A DNA stretch of 64,000 nucleotides from NCBI GenBank assembly GCA_000934385.1, contig KN880450.1, positions 1 to 64,000 of the forward strand. The letters run 5' to 3'. A program made the translations under genes and the position numbers. The notes under the pieces were generated by a model. That model made no database searches, had not been told where the DNA came from, and was given only the letters and a program-made list of their open reading frames with translations. The stretch is from Cylindrobasidium torrendii FP15055 ss-10 (taxonomy: Eukaryota > Basidiomycota > Agaricomycetes > Agaricales > Physalacriaceae). The first letter of the stretch is position 1. Every line of letters starts with the position of its first letter. Below are positions 45,929-57,320 of the stretch, in pieces.

Positions 45929-47252
45929 ATGGCACCTCGAAATTGCGTTCTGTGCGAGAAGAACAAGGCTATGCTGAAGCGTCCAAAAACAGGACAACAA
46001 ATATGCAAGGACTGCTTTTTCTACGTTTTCGAGACGGAGGTGCACAACACGATAACCGATGCCAAACTATTCAGTCCCGGTGACCGTGTAGCAATAGGTG
46101 CCTCAGGCGGCAAAGGTGCGTCTGCCCCGCCTATCTCACTGGTGATAATGCTCACAAATGGCATCAGACTCGACCGTCCTGGCGTACGTGATGAAGACCC
46201 TCAATGAAAGATATGCCTACGGGCTGGACCTCTTTCTGCTGTCCATTGACGAGGGTATAACGGGCTACCGGGACGACTCGCTTGAGACTGTGAAACGAAA
46301 TCAGCAACAATATTCGATGCCGCTGAAGATCCTCTCATACGACGAACTGTACGGCTGGACCATGGACTCCATTGTCAAGCAAGTTGGGCGCAAGAACAAT
46401 TGCACTTTCTGCGGCGTGTTTCGTCGACAGGCCCTCGACAGAGGTGCAGCTATGCTTGGAGTAGACCACATTGTCACTGGCCATAACGCGGATGATATTG
46501 CGGAGACGGTGTTGATGAATAGTGCGTGATCTGGCAGTATCCAGCAATCGTTCTAATCAACGCTCTCAGTAATGCGGGGGGACATTGCGCGACTGGGGCG
46601 ATGCACAAGTATTGTCACGCAAGGAGAGGACACCATCAAGCGCTCCAAACCCTTCAAATATACGTATGAGAAAGAAATCGTTATGTACGCCCATTTACCC
46701 ATTCCCGCGAAATTATCTCACTCGCTTCTAGGTATGCGTATTTCAAGAAGCTGGACTACTTCTCTACCGAGTGCATTTACTCCCCCGACGCATACCGCGG
46801 TCATGCACGAACGTTCCTCAAGAACCTGGAGGCTGCACGGCCTAGTGCCATAATCGATATAATTCACTCTGGCGAAGCCTTTGAGATCCGCGAGGAGGTC
46901 AAGGCGACCCAGAAAGTGCAGCGTATGTTGCTGTTCGTTCCTGCTATCGAAGACATGTTAACCTTTATCTTGTTCCTCAGAAACATGTCGACGCTGTGGA
47001 TATATGGCGAGCAATGACCTATGCAAGGCATGTACTCTGCTGGAGGGGCTTGAGCGTGGAATGGACACTACTGGAATCGTGCGTACTTGCTGCACATACA
47101 TTGGTATCTAGATACTGATGATCCCACAGACTGAGCGTGCAAGAAAGAAGATGGAGGCAGAAGGACCAGCACCGTCGAATCTGCGGACAATACCCTTTTA
47201 CAAAAGGACTGCCGGTAGTCCAGCTGTAATGATTGAATCATCACCTGCATGA
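45929..47252 (+). CDS. CTU1: Cytoplasmic tRNA 2-thiolation protein 1 (Ctu1/Ncs6)
   Basis: With Ctu2/Ncs2 it thiolates wobble uridine 34 of tRNA-Lys, -Glu and -Gln in the Urm1 pathway. Exons are 45929-46115, 46168-46521, 46570-46684, 46732-46922, 46981-47078 and 47130-47252, giving 355 aa. It begins [20 protein letters not shown] with the N-terminal zinc site (C6, C9, then CKDC). The PP-loop ATPase motif SGGKDST is at 59-65, with the first splice inside the Asp codon. [34 protein letters not shown] and [20 protein letters not shown] are diagnostic, and a C-terminal CRRCG zinc ribbon follows. It sits between two cerato-platanin genes, with no functional reason visible. Confidence 0.97.
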
Positions 47253-47281
47253 GCCACTGGCCCTCCGTTGTCGTCGAACTT

Positions 47282-47302
47282 GGAGCTTGAAGCTTGAAGC
47301 TC
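47282..47302. repeat. GAAGCTT-like heptamer simple repeat
   Basis: Three tandem near-identical units (GGAGCTT, GAAGCTT, GAAGCTC), the same motif as at 39254. Confidence 0.75.
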
Positions 47303-47623
47303 GGGGTCTTGCCCCTGCCACCATCTCCGACGATTGTCAGCGGCCATTCTATCTTTGTGAGAGTATCGTCTTCAGATGCCCATAACTCACTCTCAAGACT
47401 GGTCGACGTTTGTCACCTGAGGGCGAGGCCAGGAGAACGCCTGTCTCTTCGCGTCATGAGGATGAGCGTCTACCAATCCTTCTTCATATCCGAAGTCAGT
47501 GGGTCGTTCGAACCACTGAATCTGGTGGCTTGTGCAATGAAAGACTCGTCTGGTGTACAAAGCGAAGGGGCTCGACAACTCCCGTCGGTCTCTCCTGCCC
47601 GGTAACGGGCTTTCCACTTTACA

Positions 47624-47630
47624 TATAAAG
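47624..47630 (+). promoter_or_regulatory. TATA box
   Basis: TATAAAG lies 46 bp upstream of the ATG at 47670. Confidence 0.6.
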
Positions 47631-47669
47631 AATGCAAAGCCATGTAACTCAACTCACACACCAAACACC

Positions 47670-48107
47670 ATGAAGCTCATTTCCATCATCGCATTGATCT
47701 TCACCACACTTTCCCAGCTCGTCTTCGCTGTCGACCAAGTCGGTTGGGACTCCATCTACGGCGACGGCGACGCCAGCCTTGCCATTGTCGCCTGCTCGGA
47801 TGGCTCAAACGGTCTCCTCACTCGCGGCTTCAAGACCTTCAGCGACCTTCCCACCTTCCCGGCCATCGGCTCCGCTTATGTGGTCGGAGGATGGAACTCC
47901 CCCGCTTGTGGGACATGTTGGACGCTCACGTACTACCACGGAAACTCTGCCCCCAAGACCGTCACGTTCACTGCGATTGACACCAGCGGTGGAGGGTTCT
48001 ATACGTCCCAGGAATCGCTGGACTACCTCACCGGGGGACATGCTGTCGAATGGGGCGTCGTAAATGTTACGGCGACGCAGGTTTCTCCTTCCCAGTGTGG
48101 GCTTTAA
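47670..48107 (+). CDS. Cerato-platanin family secreted protein (copy 2)
   Basis: A 145-aa intronless paralogue of the gene at 45198. The signal peptide is MKLISIIALIFTTLSQLVFA. The same four cysteines are kept (IVACSDG, ACGTCW, QCGL), as is the core GLLTRGFKTFSDLPTFPAIG, then VTFTAIDTSGGGFYTSQESL. The short segment after GTCW differs (TLTYYHGNSAPK against NLEYTNSTGQK), so the mature surfaces are not identical. The last 15 coding bases and stop lie inside the first copy of a 42-bp tandem duplication. Confidence 0.97.
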   Translation: MKLISIIALIFTTLSQLVFAVDQVGWDSIYGDGDASLAIVACSDGSNGLLTRGFKTFSDLPTFPAIGSAYVVGGWNSPACGTCWTLTYYHGNSAPKTVTFTAIDTSGGGFYTSQESLDYLTGGHAVEWGVVNVTATQVSPSQCGL

Positions 48108-48176
48108 GGACCTTCAGCGCTTGACATTCTATGTCAGTGTGGGCTTTAAGGACCTTCAGCACTTGACATTCTATGT
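48093..48176. repeat. 42-bp tandem duplication across the stop codon
   Basis: Copies at 48093-48134 and 48135-48176 are identical except for one base (cagcgctt against cagcactt). The unit starts CAGTGTGGGCTTTAAGGACC, so each copy holds the last codons (QCGL) and TAA of the cerato-platanin gene. The second copy lies wholly in the 3' UTR. The near identity points to a recent event. Confidence 0.92.
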
Positions 48177-48456
48177 GTTTCCCAGTATGATGGACAGACA
48201 TTATGACTTTGTACAATTCAAGGACTTTTTCCCTTCTATACACTAGCTAGCCACATAGGCCTTACGCTAACGTATCTCTGAACATTGAACCTCTATATAT
48301 TCCGTTACTTCGAATTGGCACAGTGATCAATGGCCTTATCCACCGCTTAGATCCCACATTGGTGAGCTACGTAAAGGAAAAGATTACAGCAACTTGACAT
48401 AGTAAATACACAACAGTTCATAGCAAACATTCCCGTCGTAGCTTCCTAGACTCCAT
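48177..48456. other. 3'-to-3' intergenic region
   Basis: Lies between cerato-platanin 2 (+) and the nucleoporin (-). No further feature is seen. Confidence 0.5.
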
Positions 48457-51400
48457 TCAAGTTGCAAATTGGCTCAACTTCTCGACCTTCTTCATCCTCC
48501 TCGATATTTCCTGTCGTAGCCGGGATAGCTCTGGTACAATCTCATTTTGTTCTGCCGCCGCAACAAGCACCTGGTCGATAACTGCATACGGGAGCCACGT
48601 CGCGCCTGTGGTCTTCGGTGGATTGCGCGTTAGCCGCGCTTCCTCCTGCATCGCAGATTCAATATGGTTCCCTCTGACACGGCTGACTGGCGGCGCACCT
48701 TATGGATATACGAAAGAGTCTGCTCAATAGCTCCTGCGATGTTACCATACCTTAGGTTGATCCGAATGAGGAACTCATGAGAATGTTCCTACAGCTTTTG
48801 CATCAGCGCAGCTCTGACTACTACCCACAATCATGAATTGACAATCACCTGCAGTGCTGAAACCAACCAAGGTGGAGGCGGGGCCTTCTGGATTTGCATA
48901 ATGGTCTCCAGCGCAATTTTCGAGTACCGGAAGTCTGTCTCTAGGTTGTCGTACACCGAAAGGGCCTGGCGCAGGTACCGCCATGCCTTGTCCGACAGTG
49001 TACCCGTCCAGGAAGACACCTTCTCTGTGAGTAACCAATCTGGGGATCCTTCTTGCCTATTGAAGGACATCAGGTTGAATCCGTACAGACGAGAGAATGG
49101 TTGAGTACTCACAAGACAGATTCTGGACTCCTCAAGCGCGCAACACGCAGGCATTCGTTTGTAAGCCGAGAGAATATGTCGGACATATCCAGCTTGAGTG
49201 TACAAGCAGTCGACAGGGCACGGTCGAAACTATTCATCTCCGTCAGGCGGAGTACAATGGACGAGGGTGGGACAGGGAAATCTAGAAGGGGGCCAATTGA
49301 GCAAAAGGCGAGATGATGTTGGCTCCTCCTCACCCCCAGTGCGCAATATCATGTCGACCTGCGCAATTAATAGGCCGTACTCATACTGAACATCCTCCAA
49401 GTGAACAACCTCATTCTCGAAACATCCCTTGGAGAACTTATCCGTCGGGAGCTTGTTTGATCGTTTTCGTTGGCGCGTCTGAAAGTTGAGTTAATCACGG
49501 GGAGTCCATGAATCCTAATGGACGACAAACATCATGAGCACTGGTACCCTCTTGCGCTGAAACGATAAGCCACACAGACTTCGGGTCCACCAAAGCGAGT
49601 GAGTTGAGTGAAAGGAGGTAGGACTCGACAGTCTCGTCAATAAGCAGAGACACATTTTCCACGGTCATCAGGTTGCGTAGCTTGCGCGCACGTTGGTACA
49701 TGGTTAGTGCAGCTATGAGCTGCATCAGCCAAACAGACGCAGACGAACAGAGTGGATCCAAAGGATTAGCACTCACCATTACGGTGGTCACCCCGGTTGG
49801 TATACCATGCATACAGGATTTTTGGGTAGTTGGGAGTCATCCTAGGATCGGCATTGCGGACTTTGAAGGACAAGGCATCCTCGACCTCATCTTCGAAGCC
49901 ATCGAAACTGTATCCCATAAGCTGAGTGTCGGATTCGCACAAGCGGTACACCAAATGTTCTATGGCATCACGCTTCCTATGGCGGAGGTTAGTCCATGCC
50001 AGTTAAAAATCCATCATGAATGACTTACTGCTGCTCACTAGGAGTGACGGTCCATATTGAGTATGCGTCGTCAAAGAATCCAAGGTCGGTATATCCCTTG
50101 ATGACTGTTGACCACATCATGGGATCATGAGCTTCCTCCGTAGCTACCGAGAGGGCAAGTTGAGTGAAGGCAATTTCCCGATACAAAATGCTTTTCGTCT
50201 TGAACAGATGCGCGCAATGGCAGTAAAAGCTAAACAGCGTTCCTGCTTGCGACAGGTCTAGCACTGCCTCTAGTGCTTCCCTATCCTCCAACTTCATCGA
50301 GTTTAGCTCAGGGCCTGAAGAGGTTAGGGCTGAAGTCTGCAGGAGTGACATACAATCACGCACCTAGTCGTCCTGCCAGCTTCTCAAGCAGGTATCCAGC
50401 ATCGTCGCCTCGTCCGATGTTGATGTATAGGCGCGCAGACAGGTACAATATGGCGGGTGTTTGTGGAAGCAGAGACAGCAACTCTCTGACGGTTTGTGTG
50501 TAGCCCATTTGGCGGAGCTTTTCGCAGAAGCGCACCTCGGCGGGCTCTACATCCCATGGAGATATGGCCGTCATCCACCCGATATTAGCCAGAAGTTCGT
50601 GTGCCGCATTGTCATGGCGGTCCTGTCGACTGTCGGGATATTCACTGAGTAGGCGGTGGATAAGGGAGACAGCTTCCAGAGGTTGGGTTGGGTTGCGCGC
50701 AGTAGTTGAGCCCTCTGCAAGCGAAACATCCGATGCGCCAGATATGGGGTCGTCCCGAACAGTTTGACCAGAGATATGGGCTCGCTGTCTCGTGAGATAT
50801 CGCAGAGCCGTCTGTCCTCTGTACATCCCGAAGATTTCGGCGAGCTGTTTGGAATCCCAAGTCATCGCTGTCGGCTGGAGATATATGTAGGCGATCAATG
50901 CAAGGGAGAATTCATAGCGTGCGTTGACCGAGACAGTGAAAAACTCGGCCGTAACTGCTCTCCACCACTCGCAATAAGGCGCAGGCTGCGTTTGGGATGA
51001 GAGGGATATTGCGTCGTCCTCTTCAGCTTTAGTGAAGCTCACACCGTTGATGAGGTCCGCTGCCTGGTTGGCCAGCGCTGACACGTCGATGTCAGACACC
51101 CTCTCAACAGTCCTGCTGTCCATTCCGGTGGACTCCAGACGTTCCCGCAATTCCGTAGCCTGCGTGTGAATAATGTTTTCCAACGGGTATGCTAGGTCCT
51201 GTCGGATTATGTCGCCCAACTTGACTTCCAGATGATGAACAAGTTCCACAGGCAACGAAGCACGCAGCTGCCATAGCTCGACGAAAAGACCGAATCGCGG
51301 ATTCACGACGAATTGACCCAAGCGGAGGCTATCATAAAGTGCAATGGCTTCGTCCCGTTCGACGGCAGCAGCAACGCGTTCTCGTTCAACAACAATGATT

Positions 51401-52989
51401 GAACCCTCATTGACCTCATGCCATCCCAGCGCCAGTGGACAACGCGATCTCCTGTCGATGTCGCGGCAGCGAGCAATAAAGCCTTCCCAATCGCGTTTGA
51501 GTGCACTGGAGTATTCTTGCTTCATCGGCGCTCCCGTGCTCGCGTCGTCTTGTAATACGGTCATGCATCCAACCACAGCTGCAATGTGCTCTCCGAGAGA
51601 ATGGTAGACAGCACTCAACTGAGGCGGGTGTTCTCCCGGCGTGTTGAGTAGGTCAGACGTGTATTTTTCCAATGCCTGGCGAAGGGTAAGGGGGGAAAAT
51701 ACGCCAGGGCGCATGACCATCTCAAGAAACCTATCCACCATTGAACCTGTGTTCAAGGAAAAGCTCTCCAAGAGTCCAGGATCCAATGAGGTCTGGTATG
51801 GATATGTGATGGAAGACCAGTCTAATGTCTGCATCGACAGAGGATCGACTGAAAATGGCGTATGGTCCACACGAGAGGCGCCCTGGTGGTCCCACAAGGC
51901 GCAGATGTGGCCGTGAATTATCTTGAAATCCTGTAGTAGACAAAATGCAGACGACGGTGGCGCACTGACGTGCCACACCTCGCTGAGGATATCACCCACT
52001 GAGACCAGGAGGTAAAAGATTCCACCGGAAGCAGTATTTGTGGGAGTGGGAATGAATGCGAGAACGTAGGTCATTTCTTCTTGTTCCCATACTTGTAGCA
52101 GTGTTTGAGGGCGAGCATCCAGAAGAACCGTCGGTGAGTATCCTGTTGAGGGGGAAAGTGGTGAAGGAGTGGGTTCGCGGCCAGGCGTAATGGCCAGTGT
52201 GATGGATGGGCCGGGTACTGAGGACCACTGGCGCAAAACGCGGCCACGAGAGAGTGTCCAGAACATAGAAGAAGATGCGGTGCCGACCATGCTGACAATA
52301 TGGGACCCTTCAGATGGTTGCAGCCCGAGCCATGAATAAACACGGCTAGTTGCCTGTATGAGAGTCTCTGTCCATGCCGTGAACGCTGCATTGATAAGGT
52401 AAGTTAGAGGCGCTGTAGGCAGCGGATGTTACGCACGGCCTCTTCCCTGAGCATCCAACCTCAATACAGCACCATTCGTAAAACCAAGAACAACGCAATC
52501 CGGATTCAGCGGGTACACTACGCCAACTTGGAAGGACTCCTTGATCTTGTCTGAGAGGCGATATTCGTCTGCTCCAATAGTATTGGCATTGTCGCGCCAC
52601 AATGCTCTGGCCCCACTGAGTGGAACAACGCATCTGTATAGAGAGCCTTCCGTGGTAACTGCGACGATGTAGATGTTCTGGTTGTCTAAATGGCCGTCGC
52701 GAAACAAACGCGGTGCTGTCATTACCGGAGACGATAGGTAGAAACGAACAGGTTTGACATCAACCGAAAGCGAGATGAGTTCGAGCGTGAGACCATCGTG
52801 CAGTGCGCGCAAGAGAAGCGTCCCAAAGCGTGTTGTGTGCAAAGTGGTCGCATAACTTGAGTGTTCTGGAATTCCTGTTGGGTCCGCTTGCGACGTTCCT
52901 CGGGGTCCATTACTTGGTACATTGACGGCTATGGTCTGTTTAGGCAGATACAAGGATGACAATTGAGCCGCGACCAAAGTAGGCGCCAT
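48457..52989 (-). CDS. NUP160: Nucleoporin Nup160/Nup120
   Basis: A scaffold subunit of the Y-shaped Nup84/Nup107-160 complex of the nuclear pore. Ten minus-strand exons (52437-52989, 50364-52385, 50029-50314, 49777-49976, 49531-49712, 49334-49478, 49113-49281, 48849-49056, 48699-48788, 48457-48645) give 1347 aa, the usual Nup160 size. The N-terminal beta-propeller contains TAWTETLIQATSRVYSWLG, SMFWTLSRGRVLRQW, CLLQDFKIIHGHICALWDHQ and PVRFYLSSPVM. A long helical solenoid follows (QTALRYLTRQRAHISGQ, AEVRFCEKLRQMGYTQTVRE, KRDAIEHLVYRLCESDTQL, TMYQRARKLRNLM). It ends in a short coiled coil (LSRLRQEISRRMKKVEKLSQ). One 2-kb exon holds half the protein. Assignment rests on architecture and the fold-specific segments. 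Confidence 0.9.
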
Positions 52990-55842
52990 CGCGTCTACAA
53001 GAAGTTAATGAAGATAAGCACACAGTCTTCCACACACACAATTCGCGTCGCGTCGGAGGGATCGTGGACCGCGTATTGGTGAGAGAGCAAGAAAATGAAC
53101 CACGTGCAATGCACAGACGCGCTCTGTCACACGTCTTGTGACGTCACACAATGCCATTTAACCCTCATTTGACCCGTCATGGCACACAAAGACAAGTACT
53201 CATGGAATACATCTGATAGTCCTCTTTCCACTCACCGAACAGCCTTCGAACCTCACCTAACTCGCGAGGAGAATGAACCATCGAAGATTCAGGAAGAAAG
53301 AAATTTCACCGGCGCAAGTGGACTTGGAAGGCCATTCCAAAAACAATGAGTTCACTCGAGAGCATGCACAAGACCTCTATTGACTCGCCCCAAATAAGTA
53401 CTTCGACTCCAACTCTTAGGTCATCCGACAAAACTTATGCAGTTCCGACCCATTCTCCACAGGCCCAGCTATAACCGTTCACATCTAACCCTTGGTCCAT
53501 TTGAAATGGCATGCCGAACCCACATTTTCGAAGACTGTTCATACCGCGTTAACCCGTTTGAGCATGAATTAACCTTCGGAGTCCATTCCTGGCGGCACTT
53601 TGTTCCCAGAGTGGTCAAAAAACTGTAGCACAATCCAGATTACGACAATGTATAATCCCGTGCGTGGTATAGCTCCTCTGACTGTGACTCGATATAGGCG
53701 AATGAATGTGGACCATTATTGCTTTACTCTCCGTTCGACGGCCCACTACTGTGATGTACTCACGGTACTATCAACAACGGTCTTCTTCGGGTTTTTAGCG
53801 AGTGTCTCATAGTATTAAGTGCAACAGCAATACAGGAAGTAACTCAACGTACTAGTAGGTGTGTTCGACTCCATTTCCAGCGGTGAATGCCAACCGGTGG
53901 ATCGCGAAAGTGACTGTCAGAGACCGGAACGATATGACGAGCTGAATTAGCATCTGCACTACTCAACAGTAATAATCACGCTGTCGTCGCATTCTAGGGT
54001 ACCTCTCAGTGTAAAGCCCACACACAGCTCTCATTAGGCTCGATTCTGTGATTCGATGGACAGACTTGCAAGGTAGAGCTCAAACGCAGCTGATTTGGGT
54101 CAGAAATTCTCATTCCCTCCGCTTTTGGAGGATCTGCCTGTTCCGGGCACTATCAAATACAAAAGATTATGTGTTACTTGAATTATTGGTGGTCCTACGA
54201 GTGCGTAGTACCGGATGTTGGGTATGCCCCGGTGACTCCGTACTCACTACCCAGTGTTCATGGTCCATATGTGCTTCACTTAATTTGCCCCGGCATTGTA
54301 CGCGCTACGAGAGCTTTCCCGAGCTCGCCCTCGGAACAGATTCAAACCTTGACGCTTGCATGCCTGCGTATATACGTGAGGCCAACTTGAAGGCTTGTGG
54401 GTCACTAAGATATTCTAACACGAAACGAGTGCAGCCGCACTGCTATTGCAGTTCTCATCGATTTCCTATTGTCAAGCTCCAGCTCCGCTCAACAAACGTG
54501 TCTTCCTGTACGGTTCGAACTTGCGCTATGGCATATCGCAGCGCAACTTGGCGAGGAATCCTAGGGGAACATCCACCTGAAGACGGCCGAGGGAGAGCTC
54601 AAATTACCCTCAAACCACGAAGTGGGAGGTCTCCAGTGTACGACCTCTCGCATGCGTCTTTTGAAATTTGCCATATTGGGCGGGCACGACCCAGGCAAGA
54701 AAAATTGGTCGGAGAAATTGTTGCAGTCCACCCAAACACTAGGAAGCAATCGTTCAACATCACAATTTGTATGTACAACGGTAGGAAATATGGGAGAAGA
54801 TTCATCTAGCGGCGAAAGAGCTCGATGAAGCGCCCCAAGATAACATCACTCCGTTGAACGACATGGCAGCTCTCCAGCGAGAATGAGTCCTCGTAAAATT
54901 TACGCTGCATATATTTAATCTCCGATAGCTCGTGTCAAGAGTGGAACAACATCGCTCTGCAGGCCACAATGGATGGTGGACGTCGACCCGAAACTCGAAA
55001 GGAACTTCACTTCCCTTTTGGGGGCGATCGTGAGCCGTATTGATCTTGTCTTCGACCCTCAACGCATTGAACGCAACGTTTCAAATTCCAGCGCCTCGGA
55101 TCGCAATGATAGAATGCACCCCGCGCGCACAGATATATCAATCTTTGTACTTTTTCAGTGCAGCCAGGCAGGCTCATTTCGCTCAAATCGCCTCACTTGA
55201 TTTATTCACACCGCCATCTCGGTTATGTAGCAATGTGCGCCGCATTCATACATCAGCACAGGTGCGCAGCATTCTGGATAATACCCCCGCTTTCTACAAT
55301 GATGACTAAAGGGTCTCTAGGCTATAGAACCTGCCGCGCGCATCGTCGCCGCACATTCACCCTCATTACTGTGATACAAAATGGGGTGTCTTTCCATTAA
55401 TGCATCTTCACGCCTCAAAGATCAATCTAGGCTCAGCTCACAAAGTTACCCTCGTCTCGTCTCCTAGCAGCCCACAGCAGTGTGTTCGAAGTGGTTTTGT
55501 CGTATTTCTGAGGGTTCCCTCATTTCTTTCTAACGCTCCGCAATCGGCACTCTGCGGCAATGCGCCTCTCAGACACTATTTCTCATGTCGGACTTCGAGG
55601 CGTGATGTTAGCTGCTGGTATCAACCATAAACACTAAACGATCGACCGCACCGAGGCGACGCATACGCGATATATATAAGGAGGACGAGCACTCTTGCCA
55701 CTTCAGCATTAGCACCTCCTACATCCCCGCCTTCGCCTCGTACTCCATTTCCCTCTTTCGGTCTGCTTACCCATTCCTTCCCATTGGAGGCACGCCCTGA
55801 TAGAGCACGCCCAGGTCACCAGCCTTTACTACGAACACCAAC
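52990..55842. other. 2.85-kb gene-poor region
   Basis: No gene I can support. A 253-codon plus-strand frame at 54048-54809 starts with GTG, is composed like random sequence and has no domain. Other frames are short. The left end is the nucleoporin promoter. The right end holds the promoter of the gene at 55843. Confidence 0.5.
55673..55680 (+). promoter_or_regulatory. TATA box
   Basis: TATATAAG lies 163 bp upstream of the ATG at 55843. Confidence 0.5.
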
Positions 55843-56606
55843 ATGTCGGAAACCACTCACTTTGACGCTATTCTTTTCCCTTCCGACGGTATTTTCCGCT
55901 CCGTTTTACGTATTTTTCACGTTTTCATCTTGTTCAATAGGTCGGCCGCCCACCATCGTTCAGTTGATGACCAGGTAAGCGATTTCGTCCCCTCCCTGAG
56001 GCGTGTCATATTCCAACCGAGTGATTAGCCCAATGCCTGCAAATTCACGCCACGTCGCTTATGGGGTGAGCGCCGGGGCCCGGATGCCACACCCTGAGAT
56101 TCATATGGACTATGTACGCCGCATTTTCATCGTTATCTTGATGGTTTGCCTGAAGTCTATCCCTTCGCGTTTAGATTGAGGACAACTTGGGCCCGCGCGC
56201 ATGGAAGTATCAGGCAAGTTGTGTATTTTGGATAATGATGGTGACGCTGACCGTTACCCCCCAAACAGCTTGTTGAAGCACTCGAGGGCATGAACAAAAA
56301 GTTCACCAATCCCTACATTGTCTTCTACCCTGTCGTCTCGCGCGACGGCATGAGGTTCCCAGTGAACAAAATTATAAAAGACTTCCAACAGCGAGGGTAT
56401 AGCGAACAAAATGCCTGGCGCGGGAACATCGTGGTCGCAAAATATCGAGATAGTCCATTTTCCTCGATGGTCAATGCCTCAATGGCAGACTTCCCCTTGC
56501 TCAAAAACTACTTCCTGACTCACCCTGCACCGACTTTGGTGAGTAAGAAGCCCGAGATGCGTTGCAAGGCATACTCACCTAGACCATTTAGCCTTCCCAG
56601 CAGTGA
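55843..56606 (+). CDS. Small conserved hypothetical protein
   Basis: A 162-aa protein without signal peptide or membrane helix. Exons are 55843-55888, 55941-55974, 56029-56113, 56175-56213, 56269-56538 and 56592-56606. It reads MSETTHFDAILFPSDGRPPT, then RMPHPEIHMDYIEDNLGPRA, WKYQLVEALEGMNKKFTNPY, IVFYPVVSRDGMRFPVNKII and ADFPLLKNYFLTHP. The even spread of charged and aromatic residues, and six exons that all join in frame, show a real gene. I believe similar proteins occur in other agaricomycetes, but I know no function. The fourth intron (56214-56268) begins GCAAGT, and only a GC donor keeps the frame. Confidence 0.85.
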
Positions 56607-57320
56607 ACTACGGTTGTAACTTCGAGCCGCTTTCAAAAACTCACCTATAGAGCATGGTCATCACTCACTAATTCACCTTATATCTATGATGTTTCCTTTG
56701 CCACTGTACTCCTTCCTTCCACCTTGGGACTTTATGGGATTTTCTACACTTGGGAATGACGAGTCGCATCCTGGGGAGCACTCAATTTGGTACTTACGCC
56801 TATAATTTACATATCTGGACTATCTTACCATGCATTGCGGTCGTCACGCCGTGCAGGGGCCTCCATTACACCTCAAGGCGCGCGCCCGTTCGACATGAGG
56901 GACCACGAAGTTGCCTGAATGGAAATTGATATGATATGATAATGTCTTGACTCCTTGGTGGATTCACTTCTGTGCTCCTTTTCTTACGGGTTTCGAGTGG
57001 CTAAGACGGCTGAACAGAGCTGAATCCATCCGCTATCCCATCCGTTGAACAGCCGTTGATTTGAGAGGTCAAGAGCTTACAACGACAAGCGATATCCATC
57101 AAAGATACCTTGCCAGCTACCAAGTTCCTTCTGCGAGTTACGCATCTCGTGAAATCCTCTTCATGATGAGAGATCGTAGGTGTTCAACGGCTGCGAGTCG
57201 AACTCGCAAAACAGCTTCCAGGAACCACCGTAGTCTGTAACTGGCTAGTCTGACTTATTAGCACTGCCGACAACCAACCGACGTTCACACGCTTTTTAAA
57301 TCTGATAAGATATGTTAGTA
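56607..57320. other. Intergenic region
   Basis: A 700-bp 3'-to-3' spacer. The minus strand at 57191-57207 can form a perfect tRNA-type T-arm (5-bp stem, GTTCGAC loop), but no full cloverleaf could be drawn. Confidence 0.45.

Larger units (their letters stand above)
47253..47669. other. Intergenic region with cerato-platanin 2 promoter
   Basis: Contains a GAAGCTT-like repeat at 47282-47302 and a TATA box at 47624. Confidence 0.5.

Noticed and set aside
47490..47530. TTCGAAC loop resembling a tRNA T-arm
   Set aside because: The stem does not form 5 pairs and no acceptor or anticodon arm is present.
54048..54809. Plus-strand frame of 253 codons
   Set aside because: Begins with GTG, has random-like composition, no domain, and competing frames on the other strand.
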